Source: an uncultured Lachnospiraceae bacterium
GTDB taxonomy: Bacteria; Bacillota; Clostridia; Lachnospirales; Lachnospiraceae
Length of the DNA: 46,831 nt
Assembly: GCA_910578175.1 (NCBI GenBank)
Contig: CAJTPF010000006.1
Coordinates: 9,177 to 56,007 of the forward strand
Direction of reading: 5' to 3'
Shown here: piece after piece, positions 7,091 to 14,911 of the stretch
Position numbering within the stretch: position 1 is the stretch's first letter
Layout: the number at the start of each line of letters is the position of its first letter
Program-made: the position numbers and the translations under genes
Notes under the pieces: model-generated
The model's input: the letters and a program-made list of their open reading frames with translations, nothing else
Databases searched by the model: none
Told to the model about the DNA's origin: nothing

Positions 7091-9874
7091 ATGAAGAAAA
7101 AAATTTTGGCAGTGATGCTGGCAGTGCTTCTTGTTTTGACAGGAGCGGTACCCGGCATGACTGCAAGGGCAGGGGATTCCGATGAAGATTATGATATTAC
7201 AAAGCCGGTGATTAATTCCATTGAAATCGACAAGCAAGGGGAAACACTGACTGTAGGGGATACGGTAACTATTTATGTTGATGCTTATGATGCGGGGGTT
7301 GGAATTGATTATGTAGAAATATCTTTGACAAGTGCGAATGAAAGTGGTGGTAGTGGTGGTATTATAAGATTATATTGGAATGAAGATGTAATGAAATATG
7401 AGAGCGCTATTACTATAGATACTAATACTTCAGCAGGAAAATATTATATAGACGATGTTTGGGTAAAAGATATTAATGGCAATTATGATTCTATAACGCC
7501 AGATGAGGAATTATATTGGTATAATGTTGAAAACGATATAAAAGATGAAAAAGCACCTGTGGTGGAATCGGTTCGTCTGACAAAAAATGGGATTGATATA
7601 AGTCCGGATGATGTATTTGCTAAGGGAGATATTATACACATATCAATAAAAGCAAGTGATAATGTGAAATTATCCAATACAGCAAACATAACTTTTAAAC
7701 TGAAAGATGAGCCGGTAGGTTTTAAATCTCGTAATGCTTATAAATTTATATGTTTATCCTATTTGGAAGATACTCAAAGTTATGAATGGAATTTTGAAAT
7801 TGATAACTATCTATATCCTGGAACATGGGAATTGGTACATGTTGGTGTTGAGGATAGTTCCGGAAATAGAACAGCAATAGGAAGAACAGATATAGAGTTT
7901 ATTATACAAAATGATAATTATGATACAGAACCGCCAATACTTCAGTCTTTTTCCATTGATAGGGCAGGTGAGGTGTTGCGTTCCGGAGATTCTGTAAAAG
8001 TAACAGCAGAAATAACAGATAACAGGGGGATAAATAATGCAAGAGTTAGTTTATGTCAAGTAATGACATTGGAGAACAGTGTGATTGATTTAACACGAAT
8101 TGATGATACGAATACTTATGAAGGTATTTTTGAGATTATGGATAATACGTATCCTTGTGAATGGTATATACACAGTATAGAGATAAGTGATAGTAGTCTC
8201 AATGTGAGAGAGTACGTTGATCTTGATATGAATCAATATATATATGTAATTCAGGGAAAAGACACATTTGTACATCCGATTTGTTCTGTACAATTAGTAT
8301 ATGAAGAAAACGGTAAAAGCTTTACAAAAACTCTTGAAGTTCCGCGCAGAACCACAGCAGAAGAACTGGCTCAACACGTTACACCACAGAATTCAAAATT
8401 TATAGGATGGGATGTACCTGATTATGGTGTGTTGGACAATGGGTCAATTTATGCCCTATATGACGAAACTCTGGATGAATCCACCGCTGGCGATGAAACT
8501 GAATCCACAGAAGAATCCTCATCTATGAGTGAATCGAATACTTTAGAGGAAGAAACTTCAGAAGCAACTACACCAAACGAAACTGACAATACAGAGGAAA
8601 TGATTAATAAGGGTGACATATTTACAATCGGGGAATTACAATACAGGGTTATAGAAAACGAAGAAGTAAGTGTTTATGGTACGCTGAATAAAAAGATAAC
8701 AGATGTAAATATTCCGAAAATGGTTGTTTATGGTGGAAAAGAGTGGAAGGTAACCAATATAGGAAGTTCTGTATTAAAAAATTGTAATAATCTGATTCAT
8801 ATCACGATACCGGAAGGAATAACCAGTATTGAAGATTCTGCCTTTAAGAATTGTAAAAGTCTGACAGATATAGCGATACCGGAAGGAGTAACCAGTATAG
8901 GAAATTCTGCTTTTAAAAATTGTAAAAACCTGGCTGGTGTAACAATACCTGAAAGTGTTATAAGTATCGCAGATGATGCATTCACTAATACAGCAGCAGT
9001 CATTTACAGTACGGATAATGCTTATGCCCGCATATATGCGGCAGAACATAAAATTAAATGGAAGTCTTTAAAAGCTGAAGAGTCAACGAATACAGAAGAA
9101 ACAGAATCCACAGAAGAAATCTCATCAGACGAATCCGGCAGTCTAGAAGAAACCACTCCAATCGAATCAGACAATATCGAAGAAGAAACAACTATAGAAA
9201 TACCAACAGCATCTGCTGTTTTATCAGAGCAGCAGATTGTAGAAGCCGTTTCAAAAGTAACAGCAACAAAAGCCGGTTCCACCGTTAAAATCTCCATGGG
9301 AAGGGCGACCATAGTGCCAAAGGATATTTTAGAAGCAGCAAGAGGAAAAGACGTGAATATTGTTCTTGAAATGGAGGGTTATTCCTGGACAATCAACGGA
9401 ACCACCGTGTTAAGCAAAAATCTGGAGGATATTAATCTGGAAGTAACCAGACATACCAATTATATTCCAAACAGAATCGTATCTGCCTTAGCAGGCAGTA
9501 ATCCGGTGGAGCAGATTTCACTGACGCATAACGGTCATTTTGGTTTTACAGCGAATCTGACCCTGAATGTTGGCAATCAGTATGCCGGACAGGACGGAAA
9601 TCTTTATTACTATGACAGCGACGGAAAAATGGTATTTATAAATGCAGGCACCATAGACAACAACGGAAATGTTTCATTAGCCTTCAGTCATGCTTCCGAT
9701 TATGCGATTGTAATTAACAAAAAACAGGTATCGGTTACGGATGGAACGGATACATCGATATTACCTGAAACGGGTGATGCAGTTCCAATGAAATTGTTTG
9801 CTCTGCTGGCGGTATCTGTCGGAACGATCGTCTTTGTTAACATTATGGGAAAGAAGAATAAAATGAAACAATAA
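7091..9874 (+). CDS. LPETG-anchored surface protein with Ig-like and LRR_5 domains
   Basis: A 927-residue sortase substrate with signal peptide MKKKILAVMLAVLLVLTGA. It carries three Ig-like units with Asp-rich, possibly metal-binding turns (about 35-140, 155-273, 280-388), and an InlB-like beta-grasp unit (395-458, with FIGWD). A Thr/Ser/Glu linker leads to an LRR_5 cap and three or four repeats (507-660) ending in IYSTDNAYAR. After a second acidic linker comes a C-terminal beta domain (706-880). The sorting signal LPETG at 891-895 is followed by a hydrophobic span and GKKNKMKQ. The LRR cap and end cap are the same module as in the genes at 151 and 2789. No sortase gene is in the window. Likely role: wall-displayed adhesin or binding protein. 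Confidence 0.85.
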   Translation: MKKKILAVMLAVLLVLTGAVPGMTARAGDSDEDYDITKPVINSIEIDKQGETLTVGDTVTIYVDAYDAGVGIDYVEISLTSANESGGSGGIIRLYWNEDVMKYESAITIDTNTSAGKYYIDDVWVKDINGNYDSITPDEELYWYNVENDIKDEKAPVVESVRLTKNGIDISPDDVFAKGDIIHISIKASDNVKLSNTANITFKLKDEPVGFKSRNAYKFICLSYLEDTQSYEWNFEIDNYLYPGTWELVHVGVEDSSGNRTAIGRTDIEFIIQNDNYDTEPPILQSFSIDRAGEVLRSGDSVKVTAEITDNRGINNARVSLCQVMTLENSVIDLTRIDDTNTYEGIFEIMDNTYPCEWYIHSIEISDSSLNVREYVDLDMNQYIYVIQGKDTFVHPICSVQLVYEENGKSFTKTLEVPRRTTAEELAQHVTPQNSKFIGWDVPDYGVLDNGSIYALYDETLDESTAGDETESTEESSSMSESNTLEEETSEATTPNETDNTEEMINKGDIFTIGELQYRVIENEEVSVYGTLNKKITDVNIPKMVVYGGKEWKVTNIGSSVLKNCNNLIHITIPEGITSIEDSAFKNCKSLTDIAIPEGVTSIGNSAFKNCKNLAGVTIPESVISIADDAFTNTAAVIYSTDNAYARIYAAEHKIKWKSLKAEESTNTEETESTEEISSDESGSLEETTPIESDNIEEETTIEIPTASAVLSEQQIVEAVSKVTATKAGSTVKISMGRATIVPKDILEAARGKDVNIVLEMEGYSWTINGTTVLSKNLEDINLEVTRHTNYIPNRIVSALAGSNPVEQISLTHNGHFGFTANLTLNVGNQYAGQDGNLYYYDSDGKMVFINAGTIDNNGNVSLAFSHASDYAIVINKKQVSVTDGTDTSILPETGDAVPMKLFALLAVSVGTIVFVNIMGKKNKMKQ

Positions 9875-9918
9875 TATATTTATGATTCCATAGAGAATAA
9901 AAAAATGTTATAGCCAGA

Positions 9919-9983
9919 TTAAAATCTTAAGCAATATGTGGCTGCTGTATGAATGAAATCGTGCAGCAGCCACATGATTTTAA
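9919..9983. repeat. Long bipartite inverted repeat after the LPETG gene
   Basis: A perfect 12-bp inverted repeat (9936-9947 and 9964-9975, core TGTGGCTGCTG) has a 16-base loop. TTAAAATC (9919-9926) and GATTTTAA (9976-9983) extend the pairing after a nine-base bulge. It lies 45 bases after the stop of the surface-protein gene and could end transcription, although the downstream tract is only TTTTAAAA. It could also be a palindromic repeat element. Confidence 0.6.
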
Positions 9984-10276
9984 AACAATATATCTGTGCG
10001 CTTATAAAAGACATCTTAAATTTCCTTTAAATATTTTTTGGCGAAATGCTATTAATTTCTTACTGATATCATCCAGCCATCTATTTGTATTCAAAAATAT
10101 CTTTGTTGCACCGTCGTCCATAGAAAGAGAATTGTCTTATTTTATTTTGCATTATATTCCCTATTTTTCCCCCTTGTATTGTTAAAATCCATATTTATCC
10201 TGTCGTTAATTTTTATACTATTATTATTCACAAAAACCAGTAATATTTCAATCAATGTATACATTCTGTAAACGCA
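9984..10276. other. Intergenic AT-rich stretch
   Basis: About 290 bases between the inverted repeat and the promoter at 10277. An open frame of 78 codons (9949-10185) crosses it, but it has no ribosome binding site, starts in the hairpin loop and resembles no family I know. I see no supported gene here. Confidence 0.5.
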
Positions 10277-10305
10277 TTGTGATAGAAATATTAATGTGAT
10301 ATAAT
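10267..10305 (+). promoter_or_regulatory. Promoter with possible cre-like site
   Basis: TTGTGA (10277-10282) and TATAAT (10300-10305) are 17 bp apart and lie 110 bases before the GTG start at 10415. TGTAAACGCATTGT (10267-10280), overlapping the -35 box, matches the CcpA cre consensus at 12 of 14 positions by eye. The promoter is convincing; catabolite control is a guess. Confidence 0.6.
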
Positions 10306-10414
10306 AAAAAAAGCAAATAAATCGGATAATTTCTGGTTGATATCAGCAGAAAAACAGACGGCTGAAAATCATGTTATAAGAAAAGTATGTGATACAAAAA
10401 AGGAGGCTGTGGCA

Positions 10415-11170
10415 GTGAATATAGCATACACGGAACAATACAAATCTATATTAACAAGATATGATAGGGTTTTCAGACCGGAACATCGACACACATATCG
10501 ATCAGAGGAACATATTTGTCCGTTGAGCGAAGAACTTTTGATCCGTACCTATTATTATGAGGAAGAACTGGATGGATTTCATATCCATGCAAGTGAAAAT
10601 TTTTTGCAGACTTATTCGGGACGAACACTTTATATCTGGAGAAATTTACATGATGATGCGGAATTCTCAAAACTGATTTCTCATTCCAATGGAAGACATT
10701 ACCTGATTTTTCGCCGGGATTTGTATGGCTATAGTGTTTTGGAGATAGAAACGATGCAGGAATTTCATTATATTCCCCATCAGGCCTATCCGGCAGAGGG
10801 GGAGAAGTTCAGTGAAACATTTATCTGGACCGGGGTGGAATATGATGCCTGTACGAATCTGCTGGCAGTTGAGGGGTGTTACTGGGCGTGTCCGTCTTCT
10901 GTTGTTCTTCTGGATTTTACCAATCCGTTAGCAGAACATGGATGTGAAGAATGGGCGGATCTTCAGGAATTGATAGATGCAGATTATACTACGTATGAAG
11001 ACATTGAATTTTCTAAATGGGATGGAGCACAGGGGAAGCTGTATATTACAGCATACAACAATACAACGGATACGAAAGAAAATCTGCTTCTGAACATTTC
11101 GAAGCAGACACAGAACAAGGAGCACTTTATTACGGCTGGCGGGTGGAACATAGAAAAGGCAGAATCGTAA
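10415..11170 (+). CDS. Hypothetical protein, cytosolic
   Basis: A 251-residue protein with no signal peptide or membrane span that I do not assign to a family. It is rich in aromatic residues and short beta-like segments (LYIWRNL, HYLIFRRDLYGYSVLEI, KLYITAYNN), as in proteins with a propeller-like or repeated beta fold. The start is taken as GTG 10415 because AGGAGG (10401-10406) lies eight bases upstream; a TTG at 10337 in the same frame has no such site. It has its own promoter. Its end abuts a decayed surface-protein fragment. Confidence 0.65.
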   Translation: MNIAYTEQYKSILTRYDRVFRPEHRHTYRSEEHICPLSEELLIRTYYYEEELDGFHIHASENFLQTYSGRTLYIWRNLHDDAEFSKLISHSNGRHYLIFRRDLYGYSVLEIETMQEFHYIPHQAYPAEGEKFSETFIWTGVEYDACTNLLAVEGCYWACPSSVVLLDFTNPLAEHGCEEWADLQELIDADYTTYEDIEFSKWDGAQGKLYITAYNNTTDTKENLLLNISKQTQNKEHFITAGGWNIEKAES

Positions 11171-11189
11171 AAAGAAATCAACGAAAGAG

Positions 11190-11782
11190 AATATTACAAT
11201 CCTATTATGATGTTATGAATATAGCTCAGGCAGGATATGAGCTTTCTTCCAATGAACGTCTGATTGCGGGAAATGCTGTGGATTATACCGGATCAAATGT
11301 AGAATATATTGAGAAATGAAATGTTTTTGTAAGTATTACAGGCAAAGATTTAAATAAGAATGATGTGGTATGGCTTACAAAGTATACCAATAGCAGCGCT
11401 GTTACGGTTTATACGCCTCAGCTTGTGATGTGGGAAGAATATAATGAAAGCACCAACCGGTTATTTACAAAAATGGTGACAATTGACAGCAACGGAAATT
11501 TAGCCTCGAATATAATTAAAAGTGAAATGCGTCTCTCTGACTGTAAGCACAAACGCCTGTACCAATTCCGGTTTAAAAGCGGGAAGCAAATATTACTACA
11601 AGGTACGGGCTTATAAAACGGTAAACGGAAAAACGGCGAATGCATCAACTTTTAGTTATACAAAGACAGGACTGACGAAAGGGCAGAAGTATTACTTTAA
11701 GGTAAAAGCATATAAAACAACCGGAACAAATGAAAAGGTTTATTCCGGCTGGAGCAATGTAAGAGCGGTAACAATAAATTAG
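11190..11782 (+). pseudogene. Remnant of a secreted beta-propeller / fibronectin III protein
   Basis: One frame encodes NAVDYTGSNVEYIEK, a TGA at 11317-11319, then about 70 more residues including a WLTKYTNSS...VMWEEYNES segment and DSNGN, which look like a propeller blade. Homology then moves to a second frame (about 11530-11782) encoding fibronectin III sequence very like the genes at 2789 and 4773 (ACTNSGLKAGSKYYYKVRAYKTVNGK). This runs straight into the end of the second Fn3 domain (SYTKTGLTKGQKYYFKV). Thus there is a stop codon, a frameshift and a deletion fusing two tandem Fn3 domains. No signal peptide or start site is present. Confidence 0.7.
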
Positions 11783-11870
11783 ATAAATTATATCTTAAAA
11801 ATACATTCTATTTTTCTGATATGTATATAATAATAAAAAATATATTATTCTATGAAATGGAGAATGACGA

Positions 11871-12845
11871 ATGTGTACAGCGCTGACATATAAAACCCAT
11901 GACCATTATTTCGGACGGAATCTCGATATCGAAAGCTGTAATAATGAAAAAATGATCATTATTCCCCGGAATTTCAGACTGGTCTTTCGGCAGGAGAAAG
12001 ACTTATATAACCATTATGCCATGATCGGAATCGGCATCATTCAGGACGGATATCCCCTTTATTATGACGGCACCAATGAAAAAGGACTGAGCATGGCGGG
12101 CTTGAATTTTCCGGAAACTGCAGAGTATAAGCCCATGGAAGAAGGAAGCAGCAATATAACACCCTATGAATTCATACCGTGGATTCTGGGACAGTGCGCC
12201 ACGGTTTCCGAAGTAAGGGAAAAACTGAATCATATGAACCTGGTAAATATTAATTTTAGCGAGGAACTTTTATTATCACCGCTACACTGGATGATTTCCG
12301 ACCGGGAAGAATCCATTACGGTGGAAGCGGTTAAAAACGGACTAAACGTATATGATAACCCGGTAGGAATACTCACCAATAATCCGGTTTTTGATGTCCA
12401 AATGTTTAACTTGAATAATTATATGCATATAACGACCACGGCTCCGGAAAACTCCTTTTCGGATATGCTGGACTTAAAGCCTTATAGCTGCGGAATGGGA
12501 GCGCTGGGACTTCCGGGAGATTATTCCTCGGCTTCCCGTTTCGTAAAAGCATCATTTTTAAAAATGAATTCCGTTTCCGGGGATTCGGAGTCCGAAAGTA
12601 TCAGCCAGTTTTTCCGTATACTTGGGGCGGTGGCTTTCCCCAGGGGCTGCGTATGTCTGGGAGAAAAAAAGTACGAGATGACGGTCTACAGCTCCTGCTG
12701 CAATGTTGACAAAGGTATTTATTATTATATAACATATGAAAACAGCCGCATAACGGGAGTTGATATGTATAAAGAGGATTTATCGGGAACCCAGCTGATC
12801 ATTTATCCGCTGATCTCCGAACAGCAGATTTGGATGCAGAATTGA
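11871..12845 (+). CDS. bsh: Choloylglycine hydrolase (bile salt hydrolase family)
   Basis: This 324-residue Ntn hydrolase starts MCTALTYK, so removal of Met exposes the nucleophile Cys2. Other family active-site residues are in place: Arg16 and Asp19 (FGRNLDIE), Asn79 (AGLNF), Asn170/171 (GILTNNPVFD) and Arg223 (SASRFVKASF). The segments FNLNNY and GMGxLGLPGDYSSxSRF are typical of Gram-positive bile salt hydrolases, which deconjugate glycine- or taurine-linked bile salts in the cytosol. Penicillin V acylase activity is the main alternative, and substrate preference cannot be read reliably. GGAG lies eight bases before the ATG. The gene stands alone between a surface-gene relic and tgt. Confidence 0.88.
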   Translation: MCTALTYKTHDHYFGRNLDIESCNNEKMIIIPRNFRLVFRQEKDLYNHYAMIGIGIIQDGYPLYYDGTNEKGLSMAGLNFPETAEYKPMEEGSSNITPYEFIPWILGQCATVSEVREKLNHMNLVNINFSEELLLSPLHWMISDREESITVEAVKNGLNVYDNPVGILTNNPVFDVQMFNLNNYMHITTTAPENSFSDMLDLKPYSCGMGALGLPGDYSSASRFVKASFLKMNSVSGDSESESISQFFRILGAVAFPRGCVCLGEKKYEMTVYSSCCNVDKGIYYYITYENSRITGVDMYKEDLSGTQLIIYPLISEQQIWMQN

Positions 12846-12904
12846 GATCATTGCGGAAGAAAATAAACGGAATAAAACTGATGGAATATATGCCCGGAAT
12901 ATGC

Positions 12905-12910
12905 TACAAT
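12905..12910 (+). promoter_or_regulatory. Probable -10 box of tgt
   Basis: TATGCTACAAT gives an extended -10 (TGCTACAAT) about 40 bases before the tgt start. The -35 region is poor. The ATG at 12901 is part of this element and not the start codon. Confidence 0.4.
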
Positions 12911-12948
12911 GGAAAAACAGTAAAAAATATAGAAAGCGACAGAATAAC

Positions 12949-14091
12949 ATGAGCAAACATTACAGATTGATAAATAAGGACGGACATGCAAAACGCGGGG
13001 AATTTACCACCGTACATGGTGTGATCCAGACCCCGGTATTTATGAATGTGGGAACGGCGGCTGCCATAAAAGGGGCGGTATCCACCACGGATCTGCAGCA
13101 GATAAAGACTCAGGTGGAGTTGTCTAATACCTATCATCTCCATGTGAGACCGGGAGATGATGTGGTTAAGAAAATGGGAGGGCTTCACCGTTTTATGGTC
13201 TGGGATAAACCAATTCTTACGGATTCCGGCGGGTTTCAGGTGTTTTCACTGGCAGGACTGCGGAAGATTAAAGAAGAGGGGGTTTATTTTAATTCCCATG
13301 TGGATGGCAGAAAGATTTTTATGGGACCGGAGCAGAGTATGCAGATACAGTCCAATCTAGCGTCTACCATTGCCATGGCGTTTGACGAATGTATACCAAA
13401 TCCTTCCACCAGGGAATATGTCAGAAATTCTGTAGAGAGGACCACCAGATGGCTGGCGAGATGTAAGGCGGAGCTGGCCAGGCTTAACAGTCTGGGGGAC
13501 ACTATTAATAAACAACAGATGCTGTTTGGGATCAATCAGGGAGGAACCTATGATGACATCCGGGCAGAGCATGCGGAAATTATTTCCGAATTTAATCTGG
13601 ACGGTTATGCCATCGGCGGTCTTGCAGTGGGAGAGTCCCATGAAGAAATGTACCGGATCATTGAGGCGGTAGTGCCTCATCTGCCGGAAGATAAGCCGAC
13701 TTATCTGATGGGTGTGGGAACGCCGGCCAATATTTTAGAGGCAGTGGACCGGGGCGTGGACTTTTTTGACTGTGTGTATCCTACCAGAAACGGCCGCCAC
13801 GGCCATTTATATACCAATCGCGGAAAGATTAATTTATTTAATGCAAGATACGAAACCGATGCCCGCCCCATTGAAGAGGGATGCGGCTGTCCGGTATGCC
13901 AAACTTACAGTCGGGCTTATATCAGGCATCTGCTAAAAGCAAAAGAAATGCTGGGCATGCGTTTATGCGTACTTCACAATCTCTATTTTTATAATACGAT
14001 GATGGAGGAGATTCGGGGGGCTATTGAAGAAAACCGCTATCAGGAATATAAAAAGAATAAACTGGAAGGTTTACAGTGCGGGCAGGACTAG
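12949..14091 (+). CDS. tgt: Queuine/preQ1 tRNA-ribosyltransferase
   Basis: Exchanges guanine-34 for preQ1 in tRNAs with a GUN anticodon, in queuosine synthesis. The 380 residues from MSKHYRL match the usual bacterial length. Visible motifs are TDSGGFQVFSL (with the family catalytic Asp), DCVYPTRNGRHG, and the zinc site CxCxxC...H in CGCPVCQTYSRAYIRHLLKAKEMLGMRLCVLHN. An upstream in-frame ATG at 12901 falls in a -10 box and would add a non-conserved 16-residue tail. Tgt followed by YajC is a common bacterial gene order; here yajC has its own promoter. Confidence 0.95.
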   Translation: MSKHYRLINKDGHAKRGEFTTVHGVIQTPVFMNVGTAAAIKGAVSTTDLQQIKTQVELSNTYHLHVRPGDDVVKKMGGLHRFMVWDKPILTDSGGFQVFSLAGLRKIKEEGVYFNSHVDGRKIFMGPEQSMQIQSNLASTIAMAFDECIPNPSTREYVRNSVERTTRWLARCKAELARLNSLGDTINKQQMLFGINQGGTYDDIRAEHAEIISEFNLDGYAIGGLAVGESHEEMYRIIEAVVPHLPEDKPTYLMGVGTPANILEAVDRGVDFFDCVYPTRNGRHGHLYTNRGKINLFNARYETDARPIEEGCGCPVCQTYSRAYIRHLLKAKEMLGMRLCVLHNLYFYNTMMEEIRGAIEENRYQEYKKNKLEGLQCGQD

Positions 14092-14115
14092 TTTTAAAAG
14101 TTTAGAGAATTTTTA

Positions 14116-14144
14116 TTGAAATATTTTCCGTTTTATACTACAAT
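14116..14144 (+). promoter_or_regulatory. Promoter of yajC
   Basis: TTGAAA (14116-14121) and TACAAT (14139-14144) with a 17-bp spacer, 33 bases before the start codon. Confidence 0.65.
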
Positions 14145-14176
14145 AACCAAGGAAAAATATTTAGGAGGCACTGTGA

Positions 14177-14527
14177 ATGAATGAATTTATATCATTTTTA
14201 GCGGAAGAGACCACAGCCGCATCCGGCAAATCAAGTCCAATGTCCGGAATTGCAATGATTTTAGTCTATGTTGTTATATTTGGCGGTTTTATTTACTTTT
14301 TTATGATACGGCCGCAGAAGAAACAGCAGAATCAGATCAATACCCTGCTGTCAGCATTGGAGACCGGGGACAGTATTCTGACCACAAGCGGATTTTATGG
14401 TGTTGTTATAGACATTAATGATGATGTTGTTATCGTAGAATTTGGAAATAATAAGAACTGCAGGATACCAATGCAGAAATCAGCTATCGTGGATGTAGAG
14501 AAAGCTGCAGACGGTTTTGAAAAATAA
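14177..14527 (+). CDS. yajC: Preprotein translocase subunit YajC
   Basis: A 116-residue protein with one membrane span (about 27-47, IAMILVYVVIFGGFIYFFMI) followed by RPQKKQQNQ and a small cytosolic beta domain (ETGDSILTTSGFYGVV...VIVEFGNNKNCRIPMQKSAI). This is the standard YajC layout; YajC associates with SecDF near the Sec translocon. AGGAGG (14163-14168) lies eight bases before the ATG. Confidence 0.93.
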   Translation: MNEFISFLAEETTAASGKSSPMSGIAMILVYVVIFGGFIYFFMIRPQKKQQNQINTLLSALETGDSILTTSGFYGVVIDINDDVVIVEFGNNKNCRIPMQKSAIVDVEKAADGFEK

Positions 14528-14544
14528 GGATTCCGTAATATAAA
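14517..14544 (+). promoter_or_regulatory. Possible promoter of the riboflavin operon
   Basis: TTGAAA (14517-14522) and TATAAA (14539-14544), 16-bp spacer, overlap the end of yajC. A transcript starting near 14551 would carry the whole FMN riboswitch. Confidence 0.5.
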
Positions 14545-14567
14545 CGGTATTCGAACAACTGAATAAA

Positions 14568-14742
14568 GTCTTCAGGATATGGTGGAATTCCATACCGGCG
14601 GTAAAGCCCGCGAGCTGTTCCGGATTTCGTATCCGGAAACGGCCGATTCGGTGAGATACAGATTCAATTCCGAAGCCGACAGTTACATACCGGAACCGAT
14701 GATTTAAAATTTCCGGTAATCACAGTCTGGATGAAAGAAGCA
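14568..14742 (+). ncRNA. FMN riboswitch (RFN element)
   Basis: The conserved RFN core is visible: the 5' CTTCAGG arm, GGTGGAATTCC, ACCGGCGGTAAAGCCCGCGAGC, a variable GC-rich arm, GATTCGGTGAGA, ATTCCGAAGCCGACAGT, and the closing GTCTGGATGAAAGAAG. CTTC at 14570-14573 can pair with GAAG at 14737-14740 to close P1. It binds FMN and here precedes ribD, so it should lower riboflavin synthesis when FMN is plentiful. Confidence 0.95.
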
Positions 14743-14811
14743 GAGAATATATGACAGAGATCGTCCGGGAGCGCCGGACCGGTTTTGTGGTACAGAACTT
14801 TTCACAATTCC

Positions 14812-14869
14812 GGATTTCTGTTTCATATTGATATGAAATCCTGACGGCTTTTTGCGTTGGGATTTTTTT
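14812..14869 (+). terminator. Riboswitch expression platform: terminator and competing antiterminator
   Basis: The terminator stem is AAATCCTGACG (14836-14846) with CGTTGGGATTT (14855-14865), including two G-T pairs, followed by a T-run to 14869. The 5' arm can instead pair with GGATTTC (14812-14818 with 14835-14841) and the internal TTTCATAT/ATATGAAA hairpin, which would prevent the terminator. This is a transcriptional OFF design for the rib operon. Confidence 0.8.
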
Positions 14870-14911
14870 GTTTGGCCTGTGTTCATGCCAAAGCAGAAAC
14901 AGGAGGCTGAA

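Noticed and set aside
9949..10185. 78-codon open frame as a gene
   Set aside because: It begins in a hairpin loop, has no ribosome binding site and its translation shows no recognisable domain.
11017..11319. 100-codon frame overlapping the end of the gene at 10415
   Set aside because: Its first half is an out-of-frame reading of that gene; only the part after about 11190 looks like real protein sequence and belongs to the pseudogene.
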